Notes: generated by a model not told the origin, from the letters alone. Counted from the first letter of the stretch, positions 26,901 to 37,244 are shown. The stretch is DNA of 64,000 bases from an uncultured Chryseobacterium sp. (GCA_913776245.1 CAJYLO010000002.1:62001-126000); one strand, 5' to 3'. Translations and numbers: made by a program.

Positions 26901-27865
26901 TTTCTCAAATGAGTGACAAAATGAAGTATACCGAGGAGCCAAGCGCTATTGTAAAAGCATCCGGAAAAGTTGAGAACGGACTTTACACTGTAGAATTCTA
27001 TGTTCCAAAGGACATTAATTATACTGTTGGATCAGGTAGAATCCTTGCCTACGCAGAAAACTTTATTGATGCTAAAACAAACGCTTATGATGTGTTTACA
27101 AATCAAACACAGACAGTTGGCGGCATCAATCCTGATGGCATTAATGATTCTGAGCCGCCTGCGGTTAATCTTTATATGAATAATATCAATTTTGCTAACG
27201 GAGGCATCACAGATCAGAATCCAATGCTTCTTGCCTGTGTAAGAGATAATATGGGAATTAATTCTACAGGAGCCGGAATTGGTCACGATATTACTTTCAT
27301 CCTGGATGGCGATGTGGTCAATACAACATCCGTCAATGATTATTTTTCTTCCGGTGACGGTAATGGATGTAGCTCTGAGCTCAATGACTATCAAAAAGGC
27401 TCGGTTACATTCCCTTTCAGAAATCTGACGCCTGGTGAACACCAGCTGACTTTTAAAGTTTGGGATATCAACAATAATTCTACGACCTCTACGTTAAATT
27501 TTGTAGTAAAAGACGAATCAGAAAAAAAATTAACCGTCAATAGACTTTTGAACTGGCCAAATCCTTTTACAAACAAAACATATATCCAGTTTGAGCATAA
27601 TTGCGATGATGTTTTGGATGTTAATGTTCAGATTTACACCATTACCGGTAAAATTGTGAGAACATTATCAACAAGTGTGGCTGCAGAAAACTTTCTTCAG
27701 GGCTTCAGAACACCGAGACAGGCAATTGAATGGGACGGAAAAGATGATTTTGGAGATACCGTAGCAAAAGGTACGTATATTTTTAAGATATTTGCAAGAA
27801 GTCAAAACCAGGAAAAATGTTCAGGTGGCGCAACTGCAGTTGAGAAAATGGTTTTATTAAAATAA
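23927..27865 (+). CDS. porU: Type IX secretion system sortase PorU
   Basis: C25 gingipain-like protease region, LFYFGHGGINGWAQERILTS, STITCEFTLWDEPS; 1312 aa; adjacent to porV. Confidence 0.93.
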   Translation: MKFKFYLIVFLLLSAFSFSQQINLEWGSTAEINYGNEKTVYPSFANNGFQIDANTIYANIKTNTNYTLKIEQPQWQEIPQKDIHDLKINSISSSFRYNIDYFFDDQEKKQAARIKVEAVKAEKNKIYRLVSFVINQTNKPIPVYRGTNKFGTSENPLKSGTFYKIKVDKSGIFKITKQFLQQNGINPNSIDPKNFRIYGNGGLMLPEVNYDMRYDALQENAIQVIGEEDGVWNDNDFALFYAQGPNGYNLFNQNNGAGIKRTEYRSDNSNNVVNIYEDYAYYFINFDIGPGKRVQTADSTLPSDLITRYDDYQYINDEKFNLTKLGRIWTGDVISGSKEITFNTRSPLQADDIIRIRTQVIGFNAQSGKISIDVNGSKYNGELSSTSETYVPLSHETALLNQTGTSIKFTYNTNISANPNASFYFDYAEAQYKQDLSFNGSQMNFRDFDIVTGSGDLYGFSVKNASDIEQIWDVSDTTNAKKLTNKSGQNSVFSFGYTANNPFFNNEFAAFKSSAAFEPGFVGRIDNQDLASLKNVDYLMIAQPSYIAQAERLAAYHRSKNGFNVQVVDINKIYNEFSSGSKDITAVRDFITKLNTPAGSLKYVFLLGDTSYDYKNRIANNTDIIPSYQSEFSADVKSSYVTDDYYVMTKYPQTSNNITNMLPDVPIGRLPADSPQEAKVMIDKTLAYYNALPGQSNPFGEWRMKMDFVADDDFEGEGPNDVKPPFHYLVEYAINQNFTSTNRPEYNIRKLYLDAFPAIASAGGQRYPQINQAITNDVGNSLYLFYFGHGGINGWAQERILTSTEIQGFNNFTPVYSRFPLVSTITCEFTLWDEPSTNSAGEQMIKLTTGGAATMITSSRAISVDYGRKFTPLFTNKLFELVNDDFVRLGDAYLSAKYQHNTVYQTYSVPDHLRVNFLGDPAMKISRPKRLLTLDNIQTPVPNQIRALDFVKITGRVLKADGTTTDNTFKGRVVINIFDKKIEKTTLNNDNVSQMSDKMKYTEEPSAIVKASGKVENGLYTVEFYVPKDINYTVGSGRILAYAENFIDAKTNAYDVFTNQTQTVGGINPDGINDSEPPAVNLYMNNINFANGGITDQNPMLLACVRDNMGINSTGAGIGHDITFILDGDVVNTTSVNDYFSSGDGNGCSSELNDYQKGSVTFPFRNLTPGEHQLTFKVWDINNNSTTSTLNFVVKDESEKKLTVNRLLNWPNPFTNKTYIQFEHNCDDVLDVNVQIYTITGKIVRTLSTSVAAENFLQGFRTPRQAIEWDGKDDFGDTVAKGTYIFKIFARSQNQEKCSGGATAVEKMVLLK

Positions 27866-27906
27866 AGAATGAATATATTGGTAAACTTTACCTTAAAAGA
27901 AAAAAA

Positions 27907-29037
27907 ATGAATTTAACAAAAAAATTATTTTTAGGATTAGGAATCGGCGTCGGCGCTCTGGCCTTTTCTCAAAGCAATGTTCAGCCGGTACTTACCGGTG
28001 CTCCTTTTCTGAGAATTTCTCCGGATGCAAGAGCTGGTGGTATGGGAGATCAGGGTGTGGTAACCTCTACTGATGTTTTTTCACAATTCTGGAATGCTGC
28101 AAAATATCCTTTTGCAAAAGTATCTTCGGGAGTTGGAGTAAACTACACACCATATATGAGTAAGCTTACAAATGATGTTTTCTTATTATACGGATCTTTC
28201 TATACATTCCTGGGAGATGATGAGCGCTCCACTTTAAGTGCAAGTTTATATTATTTCAATATGGGCGAAGTTGCATTGACGCAGATAGGTGCCGGAAACA
28301 GTATTATAGACAACGGTACCGTAAAACCTAATGAATTCTCTATAGATCTTGCTTACGGTTTAAAATTATCAGACACCTACTCTATGGCAGTAACTGGTAG
28401 ATTTATCCGTTCAGATTTCGGGACTTTTAATTCAGACAGCAACTTCAAAGCAGCCAATACTTTCGCAGTAGATGTATCCGGATATTTCATGTCTCCTAAA
28501 CACGAGAGTATCAGTGGCTACGAAGGCCGTGTGAAAGCCGGTTGGGCGGTGCAGAATATTGGTCCGAAACTAGATTACACGGGTGATGAAAATTCCAGGT
28601 CTTATCTTCCGACTATGGCCAGGTTAGGTATCGGTTACGATTTGCTGATTGATGACATGAACCGTTTCAGTCTTAGCGGTGAAGCATCGAAAATTCTTGT
28701 TCCCGGTGTGGATGATACCGGAACTGTTCCGAATGTTGGCCCGATTGAAGGTATCGGCAAATCATTCAGCAACAAAAAAAGCATTATGTTCAGTGGGGCG
28801 GCAGAATATTCTTATGATGACACATTCGCTATCAGAACCGGTTATTTTGCAGAAGCTCCTGAGCAGGGTGCGAGACAATACGCCACTGTGGGTGTAGGTT
28901 TCAAATATGCATCTTTTGGTCTGGATCTTTCCTATCTTATCAATACTTCAAAAATCAATACTGCACTTGATAATACTCTGAGATTTGGATTAACATGGAA
29001 CATCGGAAGCGAGACTTATAATGCTACAGATTATTAA
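27907..29037 (+). CDS. porV: T9SS outer membrane protein PorV
   Basis: PFLRISPDARAGGMGDQGVVTSTDVFSQFWNAAKYPF; position after porU. Confidence 0.95.
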   Translation: MNLTKKLFLGLGIGVGALAFSQSNVQPVLTGAPFLRISPDARAGGMGDQGVVTSTDVFSQFWNAAKYPFAKVSSGVGVNYTPYMSKLTNDVFLLYGSFYTFLGDDERSTLSASLYYFNMGEVALTQIGAGNSIIDNGTVKPNEFSIDLAYGLKLSDTYSMAVTGRFIRSDFGTFNSDSNFKAANTFAVDVSGYFMSPKHESISGYEGRVKAGWAVQNIGPKLDYTGDENSRSYLPTMARLGIGYDLLIDDMNRFSLSGEASKILVPGVDDTGTVPNVGPIEGIGKSFSNKKSIMFSGAAEYSYDDTFAIRTGYFAEAPEQGARQYATVGVGFKYASFGLDLSYLINTSKINTALDNTLRFGLTWNIGSETYNATDY

Positions 29038-29062
29038 TATTTATTTTTATTAACTATATTTT

Positions 29063-29096
29063 AAAACGCCTCTTCTCGGAAAGAGGCGTTTTTATT
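29063..29096 (+). terminator. Intrinsic terminator
   Basis: AAAACGCCTCTT-CTCGGA-AAGAGGCGTTTTTAT. Confidence 0.88.
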
Positions 29097-29110
29097 TCTA
29101 AATTTGTGGG

Positions 29111-31372
29111 ATGAACTACAGTTCCGAACTCAAAAAATTCTTAACCAGCCAATACATCTACTCCGGAGCCAGAATTGCTCTGGCCATTGTGATTCCCAGT
29201 ATTATTCTGGCACAGATTGGCTTGCTGAAAGAGTTTTTCCTCTTCCCGCTCGGAACCAGTTTTGTGGGTCTTACCGATCAGCCGGGGCCGTTCATCAGGA
29301 GAAGAAATACACTCTTGCTTTCAGTGGTCACGTTTTTTCTGATTGCGCTTATTGCCAGCCTCGTAAAAGATTTTCCGGTTGCTGTGTATCTGGAAATCAT
29401 CATTTTCGGGTTCTTCTTTTCTATGATTGGTGTCTACGGTCTCAGGCTCGCTGTATTCGGTTCCATAGCTTTGGTCGTCCTCAGTATTTTTATAGACGGA
29501 CATCTTACGGGCAACAATATCTTCAGAAGCTCTTTTATATTTTTCCTCGGCTGTCTGTGGTTTTTTGTGGTGTTTATGATCGTTACCAGGCTGCAGCCTT
29601 ATAAGCTTGCAAGTCAGGTTGTTGGTGAGAATTACCTGGAATTAGCGGATTATCTCCGGATAAAAGCAAAATATTATTCTAAAAATCCTGATTTCGATGA
29701 TTTGCTCAATCAGCTTATTTCTCAGCAGATCAAAATCAAAAATCACCAGGAAGACACCAGAGAAATTGTTTTTAAAACGAGGCAGATCGTCAATGAATCT
29801 ACGACACAGAGCCGGATTCTGATGCTAATGTTTCTTAACTCGATTGATTTATACGATAAGCTTCTGACATCTGAGAATGATTATAAAAGAATGAATCTGG
29901 TTTTCGGTGATTCCGCATTATTGCAGAAGATTCATTATTTTCTTCTGTTGATGGCCGATGAGATTACCAATTTGGGCATTTCACTTCAGGGCGGTTCGGA
30001 ATTCAGGCAGATGACCAATTTTGACGAAGAGCTGAAAAGCATTTACGATGAATTTTTTGATTACAGGGCTCAGAAGTTTTCTCCGGATACATTAGAGGAT
30101 TTTATGATGATGCGCCAGATCCTGATGAGGATTACTGAAATCACCGATGAAGTCAAAACAATCTTTAAAGTCAATTCTCAGGATCAGAAGCTTGCCAAGA
30201 GTCTTTCCACAGGATTGGACTACTCCAAATTTCTCCCAAAAGAGGAAAAGCTGAACCGAAAGGTATTCCTTTCCAACTTTTCTCTTGACTCCGGGCACTT
30301 CCGTCATGCAGTGAGAGTGACAGTTGCCTTGCTGCTTGGCTATATCGTGTCGCGCTTTTCAATCCTCGGAATAGGTCATTCCTACTGGATACTTATTACC
30401 ATTATTGCCATTCTGAAACCGGCTTACGCCACCACAAAACACAGAAACCTTCTCCGGCTCTACGGAACTGCAGCCGGTGCCGTAATAGCTTACATTTTAT
30501 TGTATTTTGTTCAAGAGCCAACGGCCCTGCTTGTGATCCTTCTCGTAAGTATGATTTTGTGTTTCAGCCTGTTAAAATCCAATTATTCCTGGGCCGTTTT
30601 ATTTATGACGATTTATATATTTCTGTCATTCAACTTTCTGAACCCGGGAAATGTTAATCTCATTTTCAAAGACAGGCTTCTTGATACCATCATTGGCGGT
30701 GCAGTAACTTTTCTGGTGGCTTATTTCATCCTCCCTGTTTGGGAACACACTCAGAATTTGACACTGATGAAAAAATCTTCCAAAAGTAATCTTGATTATT
30801 TCCGGTTGGTGATGGATCATTTTCTTGAAAAAGAAAGTGTAGATGATCAGGATTTCCGCCTGAAACGGAAGAATGCCATCATAGACCTGGCAAACCTTTC
30901 CGACAATTTCCAGAGAATGATTTCCGATCCTAAAAACCAGCAAAGAAAGTTAGAAACCGTTCATCAGTTTGTGACCACCACACACCTGATAACGGCTTAC
31001 ACAGCTTCTCTTTCTCAATATGCTAAATCCGGCCATCACTTTCCAGAAATTGATTTTGAAGGCTGGAAAATTAAAATCTCTGCCGAACTGATAAGAACCT
31101 CATCTCTGCTTTTCCAAAGAGAGCTGGATGAGCAGATTAAAATTGAAAGCCACATCAAGCCGGAAGATCAAGTTACGGATCTGCTGGAAAAAAGAAGAGC
31201 CGAAATCGAGCAGCAGGAAATATCAAACGAAAGAAAACCTTTTGCAGTAAGCCATCTCACCGAAATCAAAAATATCCGCGAACTCCTGGAGCTGATTTAT
31301 GATGTTGCGAAAGATCAACGAAAAATTATTGAAGAATACCTGGTTTATCAGTCTACGATTGCCAGGCAATAA
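29111..31372 (+). CDS. FUSC/YccS-like integral membrane protein
   Basis: Two multi-TM clusters, HAVRVTVALLLGYIVSRF, GHSYWILITIIAILKPAYATTKHR. Confidence 0.87.
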   Translation: MNYSSELKKFLTSQYIYSGARIALAIVIPSIILAQIGLLKEFFLFPLGTSFVGLTDQPGPFIRRRNTLLLSVVTFFLIALIASLVKDFPVAVYLEIIIFGFFFSMIGVYGLRLAVFGSIALVVLSIFIDGHLTGNNIFRSSFIFFLGCLWFFVVFMIVTRLQPYKLASQVVGENYLELADYLRIKAKYYSKNPDFDDLLNQLISQQIKIKNHQEDTREIVFKTRQIVNESTTQSRILMLMFLNSIDLYDKLLTSENDYKRMNLVFGDSALLQKIHYFLLLMADEITNLGISLQGGSEFRQMTNFDEELKSIYDEFFDYRAQKFSPDTLEDFMMMRQILMRITEITDEVKTIFKVNSQDQKLAKSLSTGLDYSKFLPKEEKLNRKVFLSNFSLDSGHFRHAVRVTVALLLGYIVSRFSILGIGHSYWILITIIAILKPAYATTKHRNLLRLYGTAAGAVIAYILLYFVQEPTALLVILLVSMILCFSLLKSNYSWAVLFMTIYIFLSFNFLNPGNVNLIFKDRLLDTIIGGAVTFLVAYFILPVWEHTQNLTLMKKSSKSNLDYFRLVMDHFLEKESVDDQDFRLKRKNAIIDLANLSDNFQRMISDPKNQQRKLETVHQFVTTTHLITAYTASLSQYAKSGHHFPEIDFEGWKIKISAELIRTSSLLFQRELDEQIKIESHIKPEDQVTDLLEKRRAEIEQQEISNERKPFAVSHLTEIKNIRELLELIYDVAKDQRKIIEEYLVYQSTIARQ

Positions 31373-31959
31373 TCTCCGAAAAAAGAAACTTTCGCATTGA
31401 AAAAATCTTCATTATCTGGATCATAAACACGGCTTTTTACGCAAAATTCCTGTTTCAGGTCAAAAGGAAGCACATCATAATGCTTCTTAAGTGACCAATG
31501 CTTGCTGTGGTGGATTTTGTATAGTGCTTCTTTCACACACCAGATCGCTGTCAGAAAATCGACTTCCTGAGAATTATCTATAAAAAACTCTTCGTGAAGA
31601 ATAAACTTATGCCTGATCTTGGTGATTTTTTCTTTTCTTTTCTCAAGATCGATCCCGATTTTATTTTCTGAAATCGCTAATGCAGCTAATGGAAAAGAAT
31701 GGCTGACGGAAATGTAATGATCTGATGGAAAAAGATAAGGCTCACCGTTTTCCTTATAAAGAATCTTGTGATCCGGCAAAACAGACTTCAGCATTTTCCT
31801 CACCATCAGCACCTCAGCAATTTTATTGGGATGGTAACCCAGAACTTTATGCTGGTTTTCGGGCTCCAGAAGTTTTTCAGGATCCAATTCTTCTGATTCA
31901 TCATACTTCCATATCAGAATAGTGGCTACGTCATCGGAAAAATCTCTGTAAAGTGGCAT
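31348..31959 (-). CDS. 4'-phosphopantetheinyl transferase superfamily protein
   Basis: YISVSHSFPLAALAIS, KIGIDLEKR, AIWCVKEALYKIHH. Confidence 0.88.
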   Translation of the reverse strand: MPLYRDFSDDVATILIWKYDESEELDPEKLLEPENQHKVLGYHPNKIAEVLMVRKMLKSVLPDHKILYKENGEPYLFPSDHYISVSHSFPLAALAISENKIGIDLEKRKEKITKIRHKFILHEEFFIDNSQEVDFLTAIWCVKEALYKIHHSKHWSLKKHYDVLPFDLKQEFCVKSRVYDPDNEDFFNAKVSFFGDYCLAIVD

Positions 31960-32092
31960 GCTTAATTTTTTGAAAATTTAAAATTACTAAAAACGGATGA
32001 CTTGAAAATCCTGACACAAACTTAAAAATGCCTTAAAAATGATGCTTTAAGATTATTTTAACAATTATCCGACGTAAATTTGCAGTGTCGAA

Positions 32093-32473
32093 ATGAGAAA
32101 AGGACTTATATATTTACTGATGACCGTTTTCCTGCTTTTTATAGCAGAAAATAAACAGTCGCTAGATTTCCAGCAGGATTTTGGAAATCAGAATTTCTCC
32201 TTGCACCTTTTTTCTTTTGCAAAAAAACACCGTCTGAATCATTCGCTGGAAAAAAATTCCTTTCAGCAGATCAATGATTCTCTGGATTCTCCCGAAGAAA
32301 ATAGTCAGATTGATCTTAACTTTAATCATCTTAATGCCTTTACGCTGTTTGCGATTGGATTTGGTTACATCCTAAATCACATTTTACAGCGCAGGAAGCT
32401 GTTTTTTTACAACTCAGCCATTATCCGTCTTCCGGCAAGGCGGTTCATTCTGCTTCGCAATATCCGAATTTAG
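32093..32473 (+). CDS. Hypothetical protein with TM segments
   Basis: N-terminal hydrophobic segment and a second near AFTLFAIGFGYILNHIL. Confidence 0.55.
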   Translation: MRKGLIYLLMTVFLLFIAENKQSLDFQQDFGNQNFSLHLFSFAKKHRLNHSLEKNSFQQINDSLDSPEENSQIDLNFNHLNAFTLFAIGFGYILNHILQRRKLFFYNSAIIRLPARRFILLRNIRI

Positions 32474-32700
32474 AATCAATTTCTCCGAAAACAAAATTAC
32501 CCTTAATCCAAAGTGGTAACAATCTCTGTTGTTTTCGATAATCCGCATGCAATATTGTTAAAATGAATTTTGATGAGTCACTGACTTTCAGATCTTAAGT
32601 TATCTCTTCAGGTTCATTTTCCTGATGCTCAATAAAAGATAAAACTTATTATAATGAAACAGACAAGTTTCAAATCTTCCTTAAAAAAATAAAAAATATT

Positions 32701-33786
32701 ATGAAAAAAAGAGTTGCATTATCTGTCGCTCTCAGCAGTTTGCTGATCATCTTCAGCTGTAAAGACAAAAAAGAAGAAAAAGAAGAAGCGGTTGTATATC
32801 CTACAACATCTCCAGTACAAATGGATACCGTAATCACCAAAGAATTCGTATCGCAGATCCGCTCCGAAAGAAATATAGAAATCCGCGCCCAGGAAAAAGG
32901 CTTTCTTGAAAAAATATATGTAGACGAAGGTCAGCACGTTCAGGCAGGCCAGGTTTTATTCAGAATTATGCCCCAGATCTATCAGGCCGATGTTCTGAAA
33001 GCCAAGGCAGAAGTGGCACAGGCAGAAATAGAATTGCAAAATTCCAGCACGTTAGCAAATAACAATGTTGTTTCCATCAATGAAAAGAAAATGGCAAAAG
33101 CCAAATTGGATGCTGCAAAAGCAGAACTGAATCTGGCTCAGACGCACTTATCTTTTACCACAATAAAAGCCCCTTTTTCCGGAATTATTGACCGTCTTCC
33201 GCTCAAACTGGGAAGTCTGATTGATGAAGGTGCATTGCTTACCACACTTTCCGACAATGGCGGTATTTTCGCTTATTTTAATGTTTCCGAACCGGAATAT
33301 CTTAATTATCAAATGCATTCCGCGGAGCGTGGTAACAATCTCGTTTCCCTGATTATGGCCAATGGCGAAAAATTTCCTGATAAAGGTATCATCCAGACCA
33401 TAGAAGGCGAGTTTGACAGCGAAACCGGGAATATTGCTTTTAGAGCCAAATTTCCTAATGTCAATCAAATTCTAAGGAATGGCGAAACCGGGAAAATCCA
33501 GATGACACTCCCACTTAAAAATGCCTTGATCATCCCGCAAAAAGCAACTTATGAGATCCAGGATCAGAAATATGTTTTTGTAGTAGGGAAAGACGGTGTC
33601 GCAAGATCTAAAAACATCAAGATTGCTTATGAACTTCCTGACATCTATGTGGTTTCCGAAGGAATTAATGTTGGTGATAAGATCCTGTTGGAAGGCGTCC
33701 AGAAAGTGAAGGACGATCAAAAGGTACTGACCAGATTCCAGGATCCGAAAAAAGTGTTGAGCTCATTAAAATTACAAGCAAACTAA
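32701..33786 (+). CDS. RND efflux periplasmic adaptor subunit
   Basis: Lipobox IFSC, hairpin VDEGQHVQAGQVLFRI, IKAPFSGIIDRLPLKLGSLI. Confidence 0.92.
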   Translation: MKKRVALSVALSSLLIIFSCKDKKEEKEEAVVYPTTSPVQMDTVITKEFVSQIRSERNIEIRAQEKGFLEKIYVDEGQHVQAGQVLFRIMPQIYQADVLKAKAEVAQAEIELQNSSTLANNNVVSINEKKMAKAKLDAAKAELNLAQTHLSFTTIKAPFSGIIDRLPLKLGSLIDEGALLTTLSDNGGIFAYFNVSEPEYLNYQMHSAERGNNLVSLIMANGEKFPDKGIIQTIEGEFDSETGNIAFRAKFPNVNQILRNGETGKIQMTLPLKNALIIPQKATYEIQDQKYVFVVGKDGVARSKNIKIAYELPDIYVVSEGINVGDKILLEGVQKVKDDQKVLTRFQDPKKVLSSLKLQAN

Positions 33787-33917
33787 GATATAAATGATAA
33801 GTGATGATTGATAAATGATAAATGATAAACGTTGTCAGGCTGAGCTTGTCGAAGCCCCTTGAATCTCTGTCTATCATCTATCCGTCTATCATCTATTATC
33901 TAAAAGAATAAAAAATT

Positions 33918-36900
33918 ATGTTTAAGAAATTCATACGCAGACCAGTTCTGTCAATAGTCATCTCGCTGATTATTGTTTTTATGGGTATTTTATCTCTTGT
34001 AAAACTTCCCGTAACGCAATTTCCCTCCATTTCTCCGCCAAAAGTGAATATTACGGCAGAATATCCGGGTGCTAATAACGAACTGCTCATTAAATCTGTT
34101 GTAATTCCTTTGGAACGCGGGCTAAACGGTGTTCCGGGAATGAAATATATGACTTCCGACGCCGGAAACGACGGGGAAGCATCAATCCAGGTGGTTTTCG
34201 ATTTGGGAACAGACCCGAACGTAGCTGCAGTTAACGTTCAAAACCGTGTGTCTTCTGTTGTTAATAAACTGCCGCCTTTGGTAGTTCGTGAAGGGGTGAA
34301 AATTACCCGTGAAGAACCGAATATGCTAATGTATATCAACCTTTACAGTGATAATCCTAAAGCTGACCAAAAATTCCTTTTCAACTATGCAGATATCAAC
34401 CTGATTTCCGAGCTGAAAAGGGTTAGCGGTGTCGGTTTCGCCGATATCTTGGGAACGAGAGAATATGCGATGAGAATCTGGCTGAAGCCGGACAGAATGA
34501 CCGCTTACGGCATCTCTGCTGACGAAGTGATGGAATCCCTGAACGAGCAGAGTTTGGAAGCTTCTCCCGGAAAAACAGGTGAAAGCTCCGGAAAACGCTC
34601 CCAGTCATTTGAATATATCCTGAAATATCCTGGTCGTTTCAATAACGAGAAAGACTACGGAAATATCATTCTTAAGGCCAATCCAAATGGCGAATTTGTA
34701 AGGTTGAAAGATGTGGCCGATATTGAATTCGGTTCATCTATGTACGACATCTACTCTACGCTTAACGGGAAGCCGTCCGCCGCAATTACTTTGAAACAAT
34801 CTTACGGTTCCAACGCAAGTGACGTTATCAAGAATGTAAAAGTTCTGATGAAAGATCTGGAAAAAACCTTTCCAAAAGGAATGCATTACGAGATCAGTTA
34901 TGACGTTTCCCGATTTTTGGATGCGTCGATTGAAAAAGTAGTTCATACCTTATTCGAAGCATTTATATTAGTAGCTATCGTAGTTTTCCTTTTCTTGGGC
35001 GACTGGCGTTCTACTTTGATTCCGACTATCGCGGTTCCGGTTTCTCTGGTAGGAACATTTGCGGTAATGTCTGCCTTTGGCATCACATTAAACCTGATTT
35101 CACTCTTTGCTTTGGTAATGGCGATCGGTATCGTTGTCGATGATGCGATTGTAGTGATAGAAGCGGTTCACGCTAAGATGGAAGAGAAACATCTGTCGCC
35201 GCTTAAGGCAACGGAAGAAGCAATGCATGAGATCAGCGGTGCAATTATCGCAATTACACTGGTAATGGCATCGGTTTTTATTCCGGTTGCATTTATGTCC
35301 GGTCCGGTTGGGGTTTTCTACCGCCAGTTTTCGATTACGATGGTTTCATCCATCATTTTATCGGGAGTTGTGGCTTTGACATTGACGCCTGCTTTATGTG
35401 CATTGATTCTTAAAAACAACCACGGTAAAGAGAAAAAGAAAACACCGATCAACAGATTTTTAGATGGTTTCAACAACTTATTTACAGTCGGAGCCGGCAA
35501 ATACCACAATTTATTGACGAAAGTGGTTACCCGTAAAATGGTCACCCTACCATTATTAATCCTTTTCTGTATCGGAACATTTTTCCTGAGCAACAAATTG
35601 CCTACCGGATTTATACCAAGTGAAGACCAGGGGATGATTTATGCGATAATCCAGACGCCGCCGGGTTCTACTCTGGAAAGAACCAATCAGATTGCGCTCG
35701 AGCTTCAGAAACAGTGTGAAGAGATTGACGGCGTGGCATCGGTTTCATCGTTGGCCGGATATGAGATTTTGACTGAAGGAACGGGTTCTAACTCAGGAAC
35801 TTGTCTGATTAACCTGAAAAACTGGGACGAAAGAAAAGAATCAGCCACGGAGATCATCGAACAGCTGGAACAAAAAGCCAAAGAAATCCCTGGTGCGAAT
35901 ATCGAATTCTTCCAACCGCCATCCATCCCGGGTTATGGAGCAGCCGGAGGTTTTGAACTACGACTTCTCGACAAAGCCGGAAGTGGTGATTATCACAAAA
36001 TGGAACAAGTGAGCAATGACTTTGTCAGAGAATTGAAAAAAAGACCGGAACTGGGTTCAGCTTTTACATTCTATTCTGCAAGTTTCCCTCAGTATATGCT
36101 GAAAGTTGATAATGACTTGGCAGAACAAAAAGGTGTGACGATAGAAAAAGCAATGGACAACCTTTCAACTTTGATTGGTTCCAATTACGAAACCAGTTTC
36201 ATCCGGTTTGACAGACCTTACAAAGTGATCGTTCAGGCTGGTCCGCAATACCGCGCTTTGCCAAGTGATTTATTAAAATTGTATGTCAAAAATGATAAAG
36301 ACCAAATGGTTCCTTATTCGGATTTTATGCATCTTGAAAAAGTGTATGGATTGTCGGAAATCACGAGACATAATATGTACAACTCTTCCGAAGTGAGTGG
36401 AACGCCGGCTCCCGGATATAGTTCCGGAGATGCGATCAAAGCGATCCAGGAAGTGGCGGATAAAACATTGCCAAGAGGTTTCGGAATCGACTGGGCTGGG
36501 ATTTCCAAAGACGAAGTATCCAGAGGTAATGAAGCGATCTATATTTTCTTGGTTTGTCTTGGATTCGTTTACCTGATTCTTTCTGCTCAATACGAAAGTT
36601 TCATTTTACCGTTACCAATCATTTTGTCTTTACCGACGGGGATTTTCGGGGCGTTTTTATGTCTTTCTCTTTTCGGGCTAGAGAATAACATCTATGCACA
36701 GGTGGCAATGGTAATGCTCATCGGATTACTCGGAAAGAATGCTGTATTAATTGTCGAATTTGCGGTTCAGAAAAAAGCAGAAGAAGGGCTTTCTACAAAA
36801 GAAGCGGCTTTGCAAGGCGCATCTCTGAGATTCCGTCCGATTTTGATGACATCATTCGCCTTCATTGCCGGATTGATTCCATTAGCTTTGGCAACAGGAC

Positions 36901-37109
36901 CTGGAGCTGTAGGTAACAGAACAATCGGAACCGCAGCCGCAGGTGGAATGCTCATCGGAACTATTTTCGGATTGATGATCATTCCCGGATTGTATTACAT
37001 TTTCGCCAACATTGCTGCTAAGTCCAAACTGACTTACTATGAAGAAGAAAATCCTTTAACAGAACAAACTGAACCTTACAAACACGATGGAAAATTTGAA
37101 GATAAATAA
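33918..37109 (+). CDS. RND efflux permease (AcrB/HAE1)
   Basis: FIRRPVLSIVISLIIVFMG, GIVVDDAIVVIEAV, 1063 aa. Confidence 0.95.
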   Translation: MFKKFIRRPVLSIVISLIIVFMGILSLVKLPVTQFPSISPPKVNITAEYPGANNELLIKSVVIPLERGLNGVPGMKYMTSDAGNDGEASIQVVFDLGTDPNVAAVNVQNRVSSVVNKLPPLVVREGVKITREEPNMLMYINLYSDNPKADQKFLFNYADINLISELKRVSGVGFADILGTREYAMRIWLKPDRMTAYGISADEVMESLNEQSLEASPGKTGESSGKRSQSFEYILKYPGRFNNEKDYGNIILKANPNGEFVRLKDVADIEFGSSMYDIYSTLNGKPSAAITLKQSYGSNASDVIKNVKVLMKDLEKTFPKGMHYEISYDVSRFLDASIEKVVHTLFEAFILVAIVVFLFLGDWRSTLIPTIAVPVSLVGTFAVMSAFGITLNLISLFALVMAIGIVVDDAIVVIEAVHAKMEEKHLSPLKATEEAMHEISGAIIAITLVMASVFIPVAFMSGPVGVFYRQFSITMVSSIILSGVVALTLTPALCALILKNNHGKEKKKTPINRFLDGFNNLFTVGAGKYHNLLTKVVTRKMVTLPLLILFCIGTFFLSNKLPTGFIPSEDQGMIYAIIQTPPGSTLERTNQIALELQKQCEEIDGVASVSSLAGYEILTEGTGSNSGTCLINLKNWDERKESATEIIEQLEQKAKEIPGANIEFFQPPSIPGYGAAGGFELRLLDKAGSGDYHKMEQVSNDFVRELKKRPELGSAFTFYSASFPQYMLKVDNDLAEQKGVTIEKAMDNLSTLIGSNYETSFIRFDRPYKVIVQAGPQYRALPSDLLKLYVKNDKDQMVPYSDFMHLEKVYGLSEITRHNMYNSSEVSGTPAPGYSSGDAIKAIQEVADKTLPRGFGIDWAGISKDEVSRGNEAIYIFLVCLGFVYLILSAQYESFILPLPIILSLPTGIFGAFLCLSLFGLENNIYAQVAMVMLIGLLGKNAVLIVEFAVQKKAEEGLSTKEAALQGASLRFRPILMTSFAFIAGLIPLALATGPGAVGNRTIGTAAAGGMLIGTIFGLMIIPGLYYIFANIAAKSKLTYYEEENPLTEQTEPYKHDGKFEDK

Positions 37110-37150
37110 AAGAAATTTTAGAATTTCCAAAACCAAATGAAAATAGTTTT

Positions 37151-37221
37151 TCTCGCTGATTTTAAGGATTAGTCTGATTTTTCAGCATTGTTAATCTGCA
37201 AAATCTGAGTAATCAGCGAGA
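37151..37221. repeat. Dispersed-type inverted repeat element
   Basis: TCTCGCTGATT (37151-37161) ... AATCAGCGAGA (37211-37221). Confidence 0.75.
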
Positions 37222-37244
37222 ATTATAAATCAAAAAATAACAGT

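Noticed and set aside
29104-29604. 166-aa ORF overlapping the FUSC gene
   Set aside because: Out-of-frame shadow of the well-supported 753-aa membrane protein.
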